Source: Hyperoodon ampullatus (lineage: Eukaryota > Chordata > Mammalia > Artiodactyla > Ziphiidae). From it: 64,000 nucleotides of DNA. A model generated the notes under the pieces. The model made no database searches. It was not told the DNA's origin and saw only the letters and a program-made list of their open reading frames with translations. Shown here piece after piece: positions 10,244 through 20,129 of this stretch (position 1 is its first letter; each line of letters begins with the position of its first letter). The DNA is taken from contig OX457074.1 of assembly GCA_949752795.1 (NCBI GenBank), positions 34,147,980 to 34,211,979 of the forward strand, written 5' to 3'. Both the position numbers and the translations under genes were made by a program.

Positions 10244-10264
10244 CTTAACCGTAACCCTAACCCT
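10244..10264 (+). repeat. Short interstitial telomere-like repeat
   Basis: The stretch reads ttaacc gtaaccc taaccct, about three C-strand telomeric units with one change. It replaces the roughly 9 bases an L1 has between gtggta and aatggaatatt. Confidence 0.7.
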
Positions 10265-10675
10265 GATAATGGAATATTATTCAGCTCCAAAAAGACATGA
10301 GCTATCAAACCATGAAAAGATATGGAGGAACTTAAATGCAAATCCCTAAGTGAAAGAAGCCAGTCTGAGAAGACTACATATGGTATGATTCCGAATATAG
10401 GACATTCTGGAAAAGGTAGAACTATGGAGACAGTGAAAAGATCAGCAGTTTCCAAGAATCAGAGGGAAGGCAGGGATGAACAGGTGGAGCACACAGGATT
10501 TTAGGGCAGTGAAATTATTCAGTATGATACTCTAATGGTACATACATGTCAGTATCCATTTGTGCAAACCCATAGAATGTACAAGACCAAGAGTGAACCT
10601 GAATGTAAACCATGGACTCTGGGTGATTATGATGTGTCAGCGTAGGTTCATCAGTTGTAACAAATGCATCACTCT

Positions 10676-10687
10676 TGGGGGGGGGGG
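10676..10687. repeat. G homopolymer run
   Basis: About twelve consecutive Gs inside the ancient L1 3' UTR. Confidence 0.8.
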
Positions 10688-10804
10688 CATTGATAATGGG
10701 GGAGGCTGCACACATGTTGGCACAGGAGACATATAGGCAATCTGTGTCTTCTGCTCAATTTTGCTATGAACCTAAAACTACTCTAAAATGTAGTCTATTT
10801 TTAA

Positions 10805-11330
10805 AAGAGAGAGAGAAGTCATAAGCTTGAGAAGTTAGTAGGGTTCAAAGAAACAGTATTTCTCTGTTTTTACTTTAAAGGATAAGAAAGATTATAGCAT
10901 CTGAAGGCAGAAGGAAAGAATCGAGTAGAAGCAGAGAGGATGAAGATGCTGTTGAGAGACAGAGAGAGAGGGGAGAGGAAGAGAGAGAGACACCCTTGTC
11001 CAAGGGTAAGGGGCCTCCTTTGAAAGAGGAAGAATTAATACGGATTCAAAGGCATTTTAAGGAAACGAGGACACTGGTGACAGATGAAGAGAGGAATTTA
11101 TTAGGGAAGATAGACCTGGATTTGTAGAAAATAGAGGGAGAGAGAAAGTTGGCTCTGATGGTTTGAGAGAACGTGGAGTAAGTTCCAAACAACTACTCTT
11201 AAGAAATGCAGCAGGTAGTCAGGGAGATGGGGCAACTGTGCAGATAAATGCGGTGTTAGTGTATATTCCTTGGAGATTATTTAAAATAGAAGAGAAAAAA
11301 AAAAACAAATAAATAATAAAATAAAAGAGA
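10805..11330. other. Purine-rich stretch without a gene
   Basis: The + strand is strongly purine-biased, with GA-rich blocks at about 10806-10816 and 10958-10992 and an A-rich block at 11288-11330. I see no coding or RNA gene. Confidence 0.6.
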
Positions 11331-11424
11331 AAGCTTTATAAACAATGCTTTGAGCAATGTAGAAATTATTGCCTTTCATTGAGGCAAGAGATGGGGGAGG
11401 GAGGTTGTTAAAAGAAGCAACGCT

Positions 11425-11640
11425 AGCTCCTGTAACAAACAACCCCCAAATCTCAATGGCTTGTCAAAATAAAGGTTTGCTTCTTGCTCACCCGAAGGCA
11501 TTCCTACTTGGGGAGGTGTCTTGAGCAGCTACCTGGGCGATTCCACTTCCATCCTGTGATTCCACTGCTCCCTGGGACCTCAGACTCCTGTATCCCAGGA
11601 ACGTGAGTCATGTGGGCTGAGAGAAAACACCTAGAGCAAG
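11425..11640 (-). mobile_element. MaLR/MLT1-like LTR fragment
   Basis: The start, tgtaacaaacaacccccaaa then tctcaatggcttgtcaaaat, resembles the reverse complement of the MLT1 LTR end (ttttaagccactaagttttggggtggtttgtta). It is diverged, and the boundaries and subfamily are uncertain. Confidence 0.4.
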
Positions 11641-11641
11641 G

Positions 11642-11950
11642 TGGCAACCTAAGGCTCACAGTCCAAATCCAGCCCACCACCAGTTTCTGTATGGCCTGCA
11701 AACAAAGGATGGTTTTCACATTTTTTCAGTGGTTGAAAAAAAATATTAAAAGAAGCATGATAGTTCATGACGTGAAAATTATATGAAATTCAAATTTCAG
11801 TGTCCATAAGTTTTGTTGGCACACAGCTGTGCCCATATGTTTCTACAGCTGCTTTTTTGCTAAGATGGCAGAGTTGAGTAGTTGTAGTAGAGACTGTGTA
11901 GACTGAAAAAACTATTGCCCTTTACCAAAAAAATTGCCAACTTCTGATGT
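11642..11950. mobile_element. Ancient hAT-type nonautonomous DNA transposon
   Basis: The ends (gtggcaacctaaggctc at the left, attgccaacttctgatg at the right) and the interior (ccaaatccagcccaccacca, atatgaaattcaaatttcag, ttggcacacagctgtgccca, agagttgagtagttgtagta) are those of a common eutherian element. It shares its ends with the copy at 14103-14330. I do not assert a subfamily name. Confidence 0.6.
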
Positions 11951-12231
11951 AGAGGTCTGAGCACCCAAGATTTAACCATCTCATCCCAGAAGGTCACATC
12001 CCAGTTCACCCACATTCTCTTGGCAAGAACTAGCCATATGGAGTCCCTGTCTGGGTAGCTACTTTTCTGCATTATCTCAGTCCTTTCACACTGGGGAGCA
12101 CAAATCTTTGTAGTTTAGGTCACTATGTCTGCAGCAGAGGGATTACCTTGTAGACATCTCAGGAAATAGATACAAATGCTCTTCAGATATTTGTACTCTT
12201 CAAAATCCATTTTCAATTGTGTCATTAGAGG

Positions 12232-12234
<3 letters not shown>

Positions 12235-12284
<50 letters not shown>
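12235..12284. repeat. (GT)25 microsatellite
   Basis: An uninterrupted dinucleotide array of 25 units, long enough to be polymorphic. Confidence 0.98.
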
Positions 12285-12286
<2 letters not shown>

Positions 12287-14100
12287 AGAGGGGTGTGGGA
12301 ATTCTTTCTCTGCTTTTCGATGTATTGCCCATGCTGGCTGGTTCAGCTTGGCTTTCCTCAAGCTGTCACTCCTATCCCTTCATGCCCCTTATCTCTATTG
12401 TAGTGAGTGACTCAGCCATGTCTGAGTTCCCAACCCTAGATCACATACCTACACTCGGCAACTCTAAAGGCCAGCCCCTGCAGACAGATTCCATTGGCGT
12501 TAGAAGGACATGGTCATCAGACCTCATCAAAATACATCTTCCTATCATATGAAGCAACTCTTCACACGAGAAGGATATGTTGGGTGGAAAACATTTCCTT
12601 CATTCCCTTAACGTTTAAAGAAATTCAGGTAAAATGTCAACATATTCAATTCAACCACGTATGTACAAGACATTCTGGGGACACTTTGGGTGCCAAGGAT
12701 CTCTGGCTTATCAGAGATTTACTATTCCTCCATCACCCACCACCTAAAGCTACCTAGGGAACTGTAAAATCTAAAAGAAAATGAGTCTGCAATGCAAACC
12801 CAGCCCACAGAGTCTTTCCTTATGCTGTCTTAGATTGCCGTCCCCGAAACCACCATTATACAGAAATTCCACTGTGATAGAAACTTAGTTAAAATAGTCC
12901 CTGCTCTCAAAGGAATCACAGTCCAGTGGAAAGACAGGCTTTTATACACTATGGGTAATAGAAGGTAGTCTAAAATCAGCACCCAAATTGAGATCCAAAC
13001 AAAGTACTCAGAGCAAACATAGGGGTGGAGTGATTAATTGTGGCAGATGTTTACCAAGAGTAATGATTTTAAGTGTCAGGAATAGAAAGCCTTTCTCCAT
13101 CACGCTTGCAATGCTAATCCCAGTTCATTCATCATCCAACCTCACCTTGCCTGGCCATTTATCTTGAATGCAAACCCAGCTTTATTCAGGGAAATCAGTC
13201 ATCTCCATTTATCCTGTGACTGCAGACGCTCAGAGAGGATAACTGCCACCAGCCATATTTCATGCTCATCCACTCACGTGGGAGACCAACCTTTTGCCAG
13301 GTGATCTCTTCAATCTAAAACTGACGCTTGGAGATAAAGCAGCCCTGTGGCCCTGTTATATATTCTGGGACACATATGCTTCCGTGTCTCTGGTCTCGTG
13401 TTCTAGTGAGATGAGTATTGGTCACCTTCTCTTAGGAGTGCATCAAGTGAGGAAATACGAAGATGGGAAGATGATTGACGTGGATTCCTCTTTCTCTAGA
13501 AAGAAAGGCCAATATCACACTAAACTGTGATGATGAAAGGGAGGTGATGTGGGAGGAAGGGGTGCAGATCAATGGATCATGAAAGCACGGAAAACAGAAA
13601 CAGACTGCAATCAGGAGCCCGAGGCCAACTCAATTCTCATTCCTTTATTAAAATAAGAAGTGCTGCTCCCTCTCATCCAGGCAGACCTTTTCAGCCCTTC
13701 ATGATACCAAGTCCTCCTGTTTTCCCAAATGACTTAATCATTCCTCTTGACTAACCTCTTTTCACAAAGGTGTGCACAGCTTTCCCATTGTGGAGAAAAC
13801 CTCTGCCAGCCTTAACAGCCTCTTCTGACTACTTTTCCTTTCCTTTCTCCACCCAGCATCTCAAGGTGAGCCCTCAGGATACCCCTTGCCAGGGCTGCCA
13901 TTCCACTATCAACATTGCTTCATAAAAATCTAGGCATCTTCTCACCATCTTGGTTTAGCCTGCATTCCTTTTCCTCAGGTAGTCCTCTAATTGCTGTTGT
14001 TTATGGGTAATGCCACTCAGCGTTAATCTGTATTTCCTCTTCTTGTGCCAATTTTGTTGGCTCTTTGTGACTTGGATGTGGTTTCAACTAGAAACCTTAA
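12285..14100. other. Low-repeat stretch, no gene recognised
   Basis: Mostly sequence I cannot assign. The part 12895-12970 (ccctgctctcaaaggaatca, cagtccagtggaaagacagg) resembles an antisense L2 fragment. ORFs here are short and without recognisable protein features. Confidence 0.4.
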
Positions 14101-14102
14101 TT

Positions 14103-14330
14103 CAGGGGTTGGCAAACTACAGCCGTTTGGCAAAACTGGCTGCCCTCTGCCTGTTTTTATAAATAAAGTTGTATTGGAAAACAGCCATCCCCATTCATTT
14201 ATATATTGTTTACCACTGCCTTTGTGCAACCACAGGCAGAGGTGATTAGTTGCAACAGAGACCACATAGTCCCCAAAGCCTAAAATATTTAGTACCTGGT
14301 CCTTTACAGAAAAAACCTTGCCAGGGTAGG
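14103..14330. mobile_element. Ancient hAT-type nonautonomous DNA transposon
   Basis: The left end caggggttggcaaactacag and the interior (ataaataaagttgtattgga, aaacagccatccccattcat, cctaaaatatttagtacctg) match a widespread eutherian MITE. The right end, accttgcc, pairs with the left terminal repeat ggcaaact only in part because of decay. Confidence 0.65.
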
Positions 14331-15020
14331 AGTTAATCTTTCTCATGATATTGTAGGCTCAGTTTGACCTTCAGATCTCTTTATTTTTGATAAATTGATG
14401 TCAGACTATGGGAAGACCATGTTCTCTTCTGAGAAGAATCCCTGGTTCAAAAAGTTGAGAGAATCCTGTTACAGGGAGCGATACTCATATTTCCGTTATC
14501 CTGTGCTGCAAACCAGGGCAGCCACTGTGCCCAGATCCAATTATGGAAAAAGATGACTGAACTCAAAACACCCCTTGCTTCCTCAAGACTTATTCTTCCC
14601 TCTCTTTGGAAGAACCCTAAGTTCTTGTTACGAGCCACAGATTGTGCTTAGGTATTTGAGTGAGTCTGAGGATTGCTACCTCTTTTATGGACTGTGCATT
14701 GTTCTGGTGAAGGCACGGTGATGCACCAGGAAACATGGTGTTTGCCTCAGAGAACTGTAAGGAGGTGGAAGGCTGCTGTCTTTTATTATGAGGTCTTCTG
14801 TTCTCTTTGAATTTCTTTCCTTCTACATGGGTACATGTTACGTTGAGAAAGTCCTTGGGCAAATCACTTCAATTCTCAGTTTCTCTAAGTAACAGAAAAG
14901 AATTCCTTCTCACCTACCTTCCCAGAAACTTAAAGAAATGCATGTGTAAATGCAAAAGATACACTTAATAGGACAAGTAGATTATAGCCCAGGACTGTTC
15001 AATAGAAATGTAATTTAAAA

Positions 15021-15362
15021 CTTTCTTTTTTAAAAAATTTTATTTTATATTGGAGTGTCATTGATTAACAGTGTTGTGTTTCAGGTGTACAGCAAAGTGA
15101 TTCAGTTATACATATACATGTATCTATTCTTTTTCAAATTCTTTTCCCATTTAGATTAGTACAGAATATTGAGCAGAGTTCCCTGTGCTATACAGTAGGT
15201 CCTTGTTGGTTATCTCTTTTAAATATAGCAGTGTGTACATGTCAATCCCAAACTCCCAATCTATTCCTTTCCCCACCCTTCCCCCCTGGTAACCATGAGT
15301 TTGTTCTCTAAGTCTATGAGACTGTTTCTGTTTTGTAAATAAGTTCATTTGTATCATTTTTT
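15021..15362 (-). mobile_element. L1 3' UTR fragment inserted in the old DNA transposon
   Basis: The + strand shows tattggagtgtcattgatta, caggtgtacagcaaagtgat, ctatacagtaggtccttgtt and tctgttttgtaaataagttc, the antisense L1 3' UTR. It ends before the ORF2 region. Confidence 0.88.
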
Positions 15363-15373
15363 TGTAGCCACCT

Positions 15374-15388
15374 AAAGAAAGTAAAATG
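15374..15388. repeat. SINE target site duplication, left copy
   Basis: The 15-mer aaagaaagtaaaatg recurs exactly at 15610-15624. Confidence 0.9.
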
Positions 15389-15609
15389 GGGCTTCCCTGG
15401 TGGCGCAGTGGTTGAGAGTCCGCCTGCTGATGCAGGGGACGCTGGTTCGTGCCCCGGTCTGGGAGGATCCTGCATGCTGCGGAGCGGCTGGGCCCGTGAG
15501 CCATGGCTGCTGAGCCTGCGCGTCTGGAGCCTGTGCTCCACAGTGGGAGAGGCCACAACAGTGAGAGGCCTGCGTACTGCAAAAAAAAAAAAAAAAAGAA
15601 AAAGAAAAA
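15389..15609 (+). mobile_element. CHR-type tRNA-Glu-derived SINE
   Basis: The head gcttccctggtggcgcagtg has the A box (tggcgcagtgg at 15401-15411) and B box (ggttcgtgccc at 15444-15454) of an internal RNA polymerase III promoter. The tail ends cctgcgtactgc and then As with scattered Gs. A perfect 15-bp target site duplication flanks it. CHR SINEs are mobilised by L1 proteins. Confidence 0.95.
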
Positions 15610-15624
15610 AAAGAAAGTAAAATG
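15610..15624. repeat. SINE target site duplication, right copy
   Basis: An exact match to 15374-15388. Confidence 0.9.
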
Positions 15625-16004
15625 AAACAGATGAAAGTAATTTTAATAAATTATTTTATTTAACCCAGTATATCTAACAAGTAGTCAATATAAAATTATT
15701 AATGAGATATTTTACTTTTTTCCCATGTTATATCTTCAAATCCAGAGTATTATTTTGTGATTATGGTGCATCTTACTTTGAGCAAACCAGGCTATCACAG
15801 TGGACAGTGCGGCTCTAGCCTGTGTCCTAGCTGACAGCATCTCCAGCAGCCCCCCACCCTCACCAATAACCACTTACTTCTCCTTGAGCCCTGGAATGTG
15901 CTCTGCCAAAGAGCAAAAACAACCACAGGTAGACATCAAATTCCTAAAGGGCTGTGGTTTCTGTTTCCCATGTCCCTAAAGTGGCCATAACATTATTATT
16001 AATA

Positions 16005-16240
16005 ATGCCTAATCTATGTTGAATACTTAGTATATTCTGGACACTGTGCTAAGAGCTTTGCAAGATTCTTTCATTGATTTCTCACAACCAACCTGTGAGA
16101 ATACTGTTGTATCACCATTTTAAAGGTCAGTAAACTGAGGATGAGAGGAATTGCACAGTTTGCCTGATGTCACAGAGCTTTTGAGTGGTGGAGCCAACAT
16201 CCATTCTCAGGCAAATGTTTCCAGAGTCTGATTAATTAAA
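16005..16240 (-). mobile_element. MIR SINE
   Basis: The + strand shows gacactgtgctaagagcttt, ttctcacaaccaacctgtga, attttaaaggtcagtaaact and tgtcacagagcttttgagtg, the reverse complement of MIR core and tail. Confidence 0.8.
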
Positions 16241-16930
16241 AATAAGCAATATTGCTTGTTTCTTGGACTGCCTTTTTTTCTTTTTTTCTTTTACTGCTGT
16301 CATTGCCCCCTCCTGAACACTAACTCTGCCTCCTGCCCTGCAGCTGCTCTTACTGAAGTGGGGGGTGGGGGGTGGAGGGAGCATCCTCCCAGCTCTTTTT
16401 ACCAGCCATGGGTGGGATGGTGTTTAAACTGACGAGTCTTCCAGCACAGCAGGCTCTCCCCTCAACACAGCACAGAGACTTATACTTTCCATTGCCTTCT
16501 GAGAAAGTGCATTGAATCACTTCTCTAGAGGAGGGCTGCAACAAATCTAATACCATTCTCAAAAGCAACTCTTATTAAACAGTTCTTATTAATCTTGTTT
16601 CCCAGGATGAAACATATACTATCCAGCTTTTTTTATGACACGGCAAATTCTTTGCCTTTTCAGGGTACCTCACATTATTCTGTGTGAGGGTAAAATAGGG
16701 CAGAATTTGTTTCTCCCTCATCTTATTAAGTATGAATGGACGTGGTCAGAGGAATGGACATTTCCAAACTCTTTTCTCCCCGAGATACTCATTCCTTTAT
16801 ACAAACAGATATAACTATTTCATTGTGCTTAAATGCATTCTTTGGCCTAAAGACTTTTCCCTTTCCTCTACTCTTATTTTTAAAGTAATATTTCATTTTC
16901 TACTTTAAAAATTTTTTCCTTTTAAAAACA
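16240..16930. other. No gene recognised
   Basis: Mixed sequence with a pyrimidine run at 16271-16293 and a G-rich run at 16358-16377. There is no feature I can name. Confidence 0.4.
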
Positions 16931-17163
16931 CATTTATTTATTTATTTATTTATTTGTTTGTTTGCGGTTTGCGGTACACGGGCCTCTCACTGCTGTGGCC
17001 TCTCCCGTTGCGGAGCACAGGCTCCGGATGCGCAGGCTCAGCGGCCATGGCTCACGGGCCCAGCCGCTCCGCGGCATGTGGGATCTTTCCGGACCGGGGC
17101 ACGAACCTGTGTCCCCTGCATCGGCAGGCAGACCCTCAACCACTGCGCCACCAGGGAAGCCCC
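16931..17163 (-). mobile_element. CHR-type tRNA-Glu-derived SINE
   Basis: Antisense copy. (TTTA)n and (GTTT)n at 16931-16965 represent the A-rich tail. The body runs from gcggtacacgggcctctcac to tgcgccaccagggaagcccc. CpGs are well preserved (gttgcgg, ccgctccgcgg), so it is fairly young. I did not find a convincing target site duplication. Confidence 0.93.
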
Positions 17164-17169
17164 TATTTT

Positions 17170-17715
17170 TGCAGAATGAGTTAATAAATTTCTTATCTTT
17201 TATTATGCTATCGAATAAGTTTAATGACACAAAGATTATCTGCTTCTTGAAGGCTTGGTAGAATTTGCCTATAAAACCCTTGGCCCAAGAGTTTTAACAG
17301 TAATCTCTGACTACTTTTTCAGTTTCTTGTATGGTTATTAATACATTTAGATTTTGTACTCATTCTTGAGTAATTTCTATTTTTCTAAGAAATCATCCAT
17401 TTCATCTAGATTTTCAAATTTGTTGACATTGTTACAAAATATTCTCATAATTTAAAAGCCTCCTCTACAGCTATCATCCTGCCACGTTTCTTGCTTTCAA
17501 TATTGCTTACCTTTGTCTTCATTTTTCCCCCTTAATTAGACTTGCCAAAGATTTATCTAGTTCATTAGTCTTTACAAAGAATGGACTTTGGTTTTACAAA
17601 TCAGCTATAGCTTATTTTTTGGTGACTGTTTTCTATATTATTAATTCCTGCTGCTACCCTTTCTTCCTTTACTTTCTTTGGGTTTATTTTCTTATTTTGT
17701 TCATCTTTTTTTAAT
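17170..17715 (-). mobile_element. Ancient L1 ORF2 fragment
   Basis: Antisense of L1M ORF2, with many stops. The + strand shows atccatttcatctagatttt, agacttgccaaagatttatc, ctagttcattagtctttaca and ttactttctttgggtttatt, parallel to 5690-6000 of the intact L1 but strongly diverged. Confidence 0.75.
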
Positions 17716-17889
17716 ATGGGGAGTGAGACATACATAGCAAGAAAATATTATAGACACAGGGGTAGGAGTCTGTACTTAGCACACTGAGGACACAAAATAA
17801 AGGGACTGATTCTGTAAATGAGGGTAAAGATGGAGCTTCGTGACTGAAGATAAGTGAGTGGTGGGAAAAGGCGCCCAGCTTTTCATACT

Positions 17890-18070
17890 TAGTTATTCAC
17901 AGTGGAATGTTGATGGAAAATTTTATATACACACACCCACAAAACTTGTTATAGTGATTGCCTCTGAGAAAGGCAAGTAAAGGCATTTGGCATGTACCCT
18001 TTTATGTTGTTTAATTTCATTTTAGTGTATGCGTTTGTTATGCACCTAATAAACAAGTTTAAAACAAAGC
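17890..18070 (+). mobile_element. Ancient L1 3' end
   Basis: Sense 3' UTR of an old L1: agtgattgcctctgagaaag, then tgtttaatttcattttagtg and caagtttaaaacaaagc. Confidence 0.5.
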
Positions 18071-18860
18071 AAAATTAAGGTCATTCCATTGAACACAAAA
18101 TCTCCTAGAGCTGGAAGGCGTCGCAGAGATGAACTGGTTTAAACTTCCTCCTTAATTTAAAGGTATTTTAAATGTTGAGAGGCACCCAAGTGCAGGTCTG
18201 ATATCTCTATTAGAAGGCAGACTGCAAGGCTGCGTAAAATCTGCTGTCTGGTCTGTTAATGTGGCAGTGGCTGAAGGCGGTGGGTTTGCAGATCTGGTGG
18301 GGAAGGTAGCCACTGGTTCCAGTCACAGTAGTGACAGAGGAGGGGATGAGAGGTTTCCTGTCCAAGGCAGGTTTTGCTTTTGTTTCAAAAGCCCTTATCT
18401 CTGACAGGGTGGGTCTCCCCGCTCTGCCGCCTCACAGCTTGCCTGGCTCTGGCTTTTTGCTTCTGAATCGGCTCCAACCCCAGACAGTGCCCCTGTCTGC
18501 CCTGCCTTTGACCTGCAACGTCTCTTTATTTCTCAAGCACTGCACCTCTGTCCTCAAGTTCAGCCACTTTACTGCTTCTCCCACCAGGGAACAAGAGGTC
18601 CTTGTAAATGCAGGTCATAAATAATCACAAGGTCAAAAATGGGCACTGAGAGCTGGGGAGCACGGACTTGGAAGCCTAGTAGCCTTCGCTGGAATGATGG
18701 AGGCAAGAGGTGGACGTTTATCTGGGTGGAGCGGAAGATCACATTTGTATGGGAGGCGGGATGAGAGAGAGAGCAGGGGCAGAAGAGTGTCTGAGAAAAG
18801 GAAGCACCGAACTCAAGATCTCAGACGGCGGAGCTAAGAAGGAAAAGGAGGGAGGAAATA
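18071..18860. other. No gene recognised
   Basis: Mixed sequence. The short ORFs at 18331-18624 and 18710-18964 show no domain and no plausible splice context. Confidence 0.4.
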
Positions 18861-18864
18861 AACA

Positions 18865-19030
18865 TCCATTTATTGAGTTCCTTCTGTGGTCCAGGAGCTC
18901 TTTAGGTAGGATTTCATTTAATTCTCTCAACTCTCCCGTTTTAGCTAAGGGCTCTGAAGCTTAAGGGAACTAAATATCTTGACAAAGACCCACAGCTGGC
19001 AGGTGGAGAGGCAGGGATTGCAAATCAATG
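18865..19030 (-). mobile_element. MIR SINE fragment
   Basis: The + strand shows catccatttattgagttcct, gatttcatttaattctctca and gacccacagctggcaggtgg, a diverged antisense MIR. Confidence 0.65.
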
Positions 19031-19169
19031 GTAGAGAGATGGATGGCAGTTGAAGGTGAAACGGGAGAGAGACAAGGCTGATGTCTTCCTTCAGTTCTCT
19101 CTGATTGGGGGGAAGTAGGAAGTACTCAGTCGGAGAAGCAAAAGCCTCATCATCTCAGTTGCTCATGCC

Positions 19170-19850
19170 AGAAACCTGTTGCATATACCATCCATTGGCA
19201 AGTCTTGTCAACTCTGCTCCCAAAGTAGATCTTGAATGTCCACTCTCTCCAACTCTACCACTATCACCTTAGCCCAAGCTAGCATCCTAGAATAAACCAC
19301 CAGTGTCCTCACTTAGACCAGCATGCTAACCTCCTACTGGCCTTTTCTCCTTTTGGTCCATTTTCCATCGGATGGAGCAATATTCAGAATATACTTGTCT
19401 GGTCATGTCTTGTCATCCCTCGAAACTTTCCAACAGCTTCCCCCCACCCTGTGGATGACAGTCCTTATCTCAGCACGAGCTGCAGGACACTGAATGGTCC
19501 ATCCCCTGTCAGGTCCTGCAGACTCATCCTAAGCCACTTTCTCCTTTGCTTCTATGTTCTAACTGTATTGGCCTTTTTTCTGTTTCTCAGACTCAATAAG
19601 CTGCTTTTATTCCTTTCTCCACTTAGCAGTTGTTTTTTCACTTACTTTTTCTGGCTGTCCTCCTTACCAGTGCTGTGTAAACCAAGTCTAGATTTGATTC
19701 CCCTAATAGCTAACTAGTGGAGTAATTCATTTAAACACATGTCTATCACTAGGCAGAAAGCTCTGTGATTGTTTTCTTGTTTTCCCAGCTTGTAGCTGAT
19801 GCTTATTTTGAATGAATGAATGAATGAATGAATGAGTGAATGAAATATTA
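19170..19850 (+). mobile_element. L2 LINE fragment with (GAAT)n tail
   Basis: The order of motifs follows L2: accactatcaccttagccca, cctcctactggccttttctc, tcccaacagcttccc-like and gtgtctatcactaggcagaa, ending at the tetranucleotide tail. The frame is broken by many stops. Confidence 0.6.
19810..19844. repeat. (GAAT)n microsatellite
   Basis: About eight units with one GAGT variant at the end of the L2 fragment, as is usual for L2 tails. Confidence 0.9.
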
Positions 19851-20129
19851 AATGAATGGAAAAATGTATCATTAAAGTAAGTCACAAGCTTAGTCTTGTA
19901 TTATTTAACAAAGCACACCTGTGAAGGCTGAAAAGCCCCCTTTGCACAGACTCCTTCCTGTCACTCATCATAGCTGAGGTAATGGCTAATCTGGGTAGTT
20001 CATTCCACATGCCACCCTGACAAGGTTTGGCTGTGACCTTCCCCTTTTGATCAGGGTCAAATCTGACTTGCTGTCTTTGCTTTCTGCCTCGTGTTTTCCT
20101 TTCCTGTTTGTGCCTCTGCCCTTTCACTT

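Larger units (their letters stand above)
10195..10810 (+). mobile_element. Ancient mammalian L1 3' end
   Basis: Sense L1 sequence. The ORF2-end hallmark ttcagtgaatggataaataa is followed by aatggaatattattcag and agtgaaagaagccagtctga. The old 3' UTR ends near 10800 with ctaaaactactctaaaatgt and tctatttttaaaa, typical of L1M-type elements. The local sequence is altered at 10244-10264 by a telomere-like stretch. Confidence 0.8.
14985..15775. mobile_element. Ancient DNA-transposon relic split by an L1 and a SINE
   Basis: Pieces of one old eutherian repeat remain: 14990-15020 (gactgttcaatagaaatgta), 15363-15388 (tagccacctaaagaaagtaa) and 15610-15775 (aacagatgaaagtaatttta, tttatttaacccagtatatc, tattaatgagatattttact). 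Read together they follow the order of a conserved interspersed element, with two younger insertions between them. The class is inferred from memory of its terminal sequence. Confidence 0.6.

Noticed and set aside
12176..12410. ORFs with alternating Val-Cys
   Set aside because: They are translations of the (GT)25 microsatellite.
15389..15470. tRNA-like head with A and B boxes as a tRNA gene, also in the other CHR copies
   Set aside because: No cloverleaf with a pairing acceptor stem; it is the tRNA-derived head of a SINE.
16946..17261. Overlapping ORFs of 70-100 codons, also at 15151-15620, 46988-47393 and 49960-50343
   Set aside because: All lie in CHR SINEs, whose GC-rich body leaves several frames open. 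The similar peptides come from the SINE sequence.
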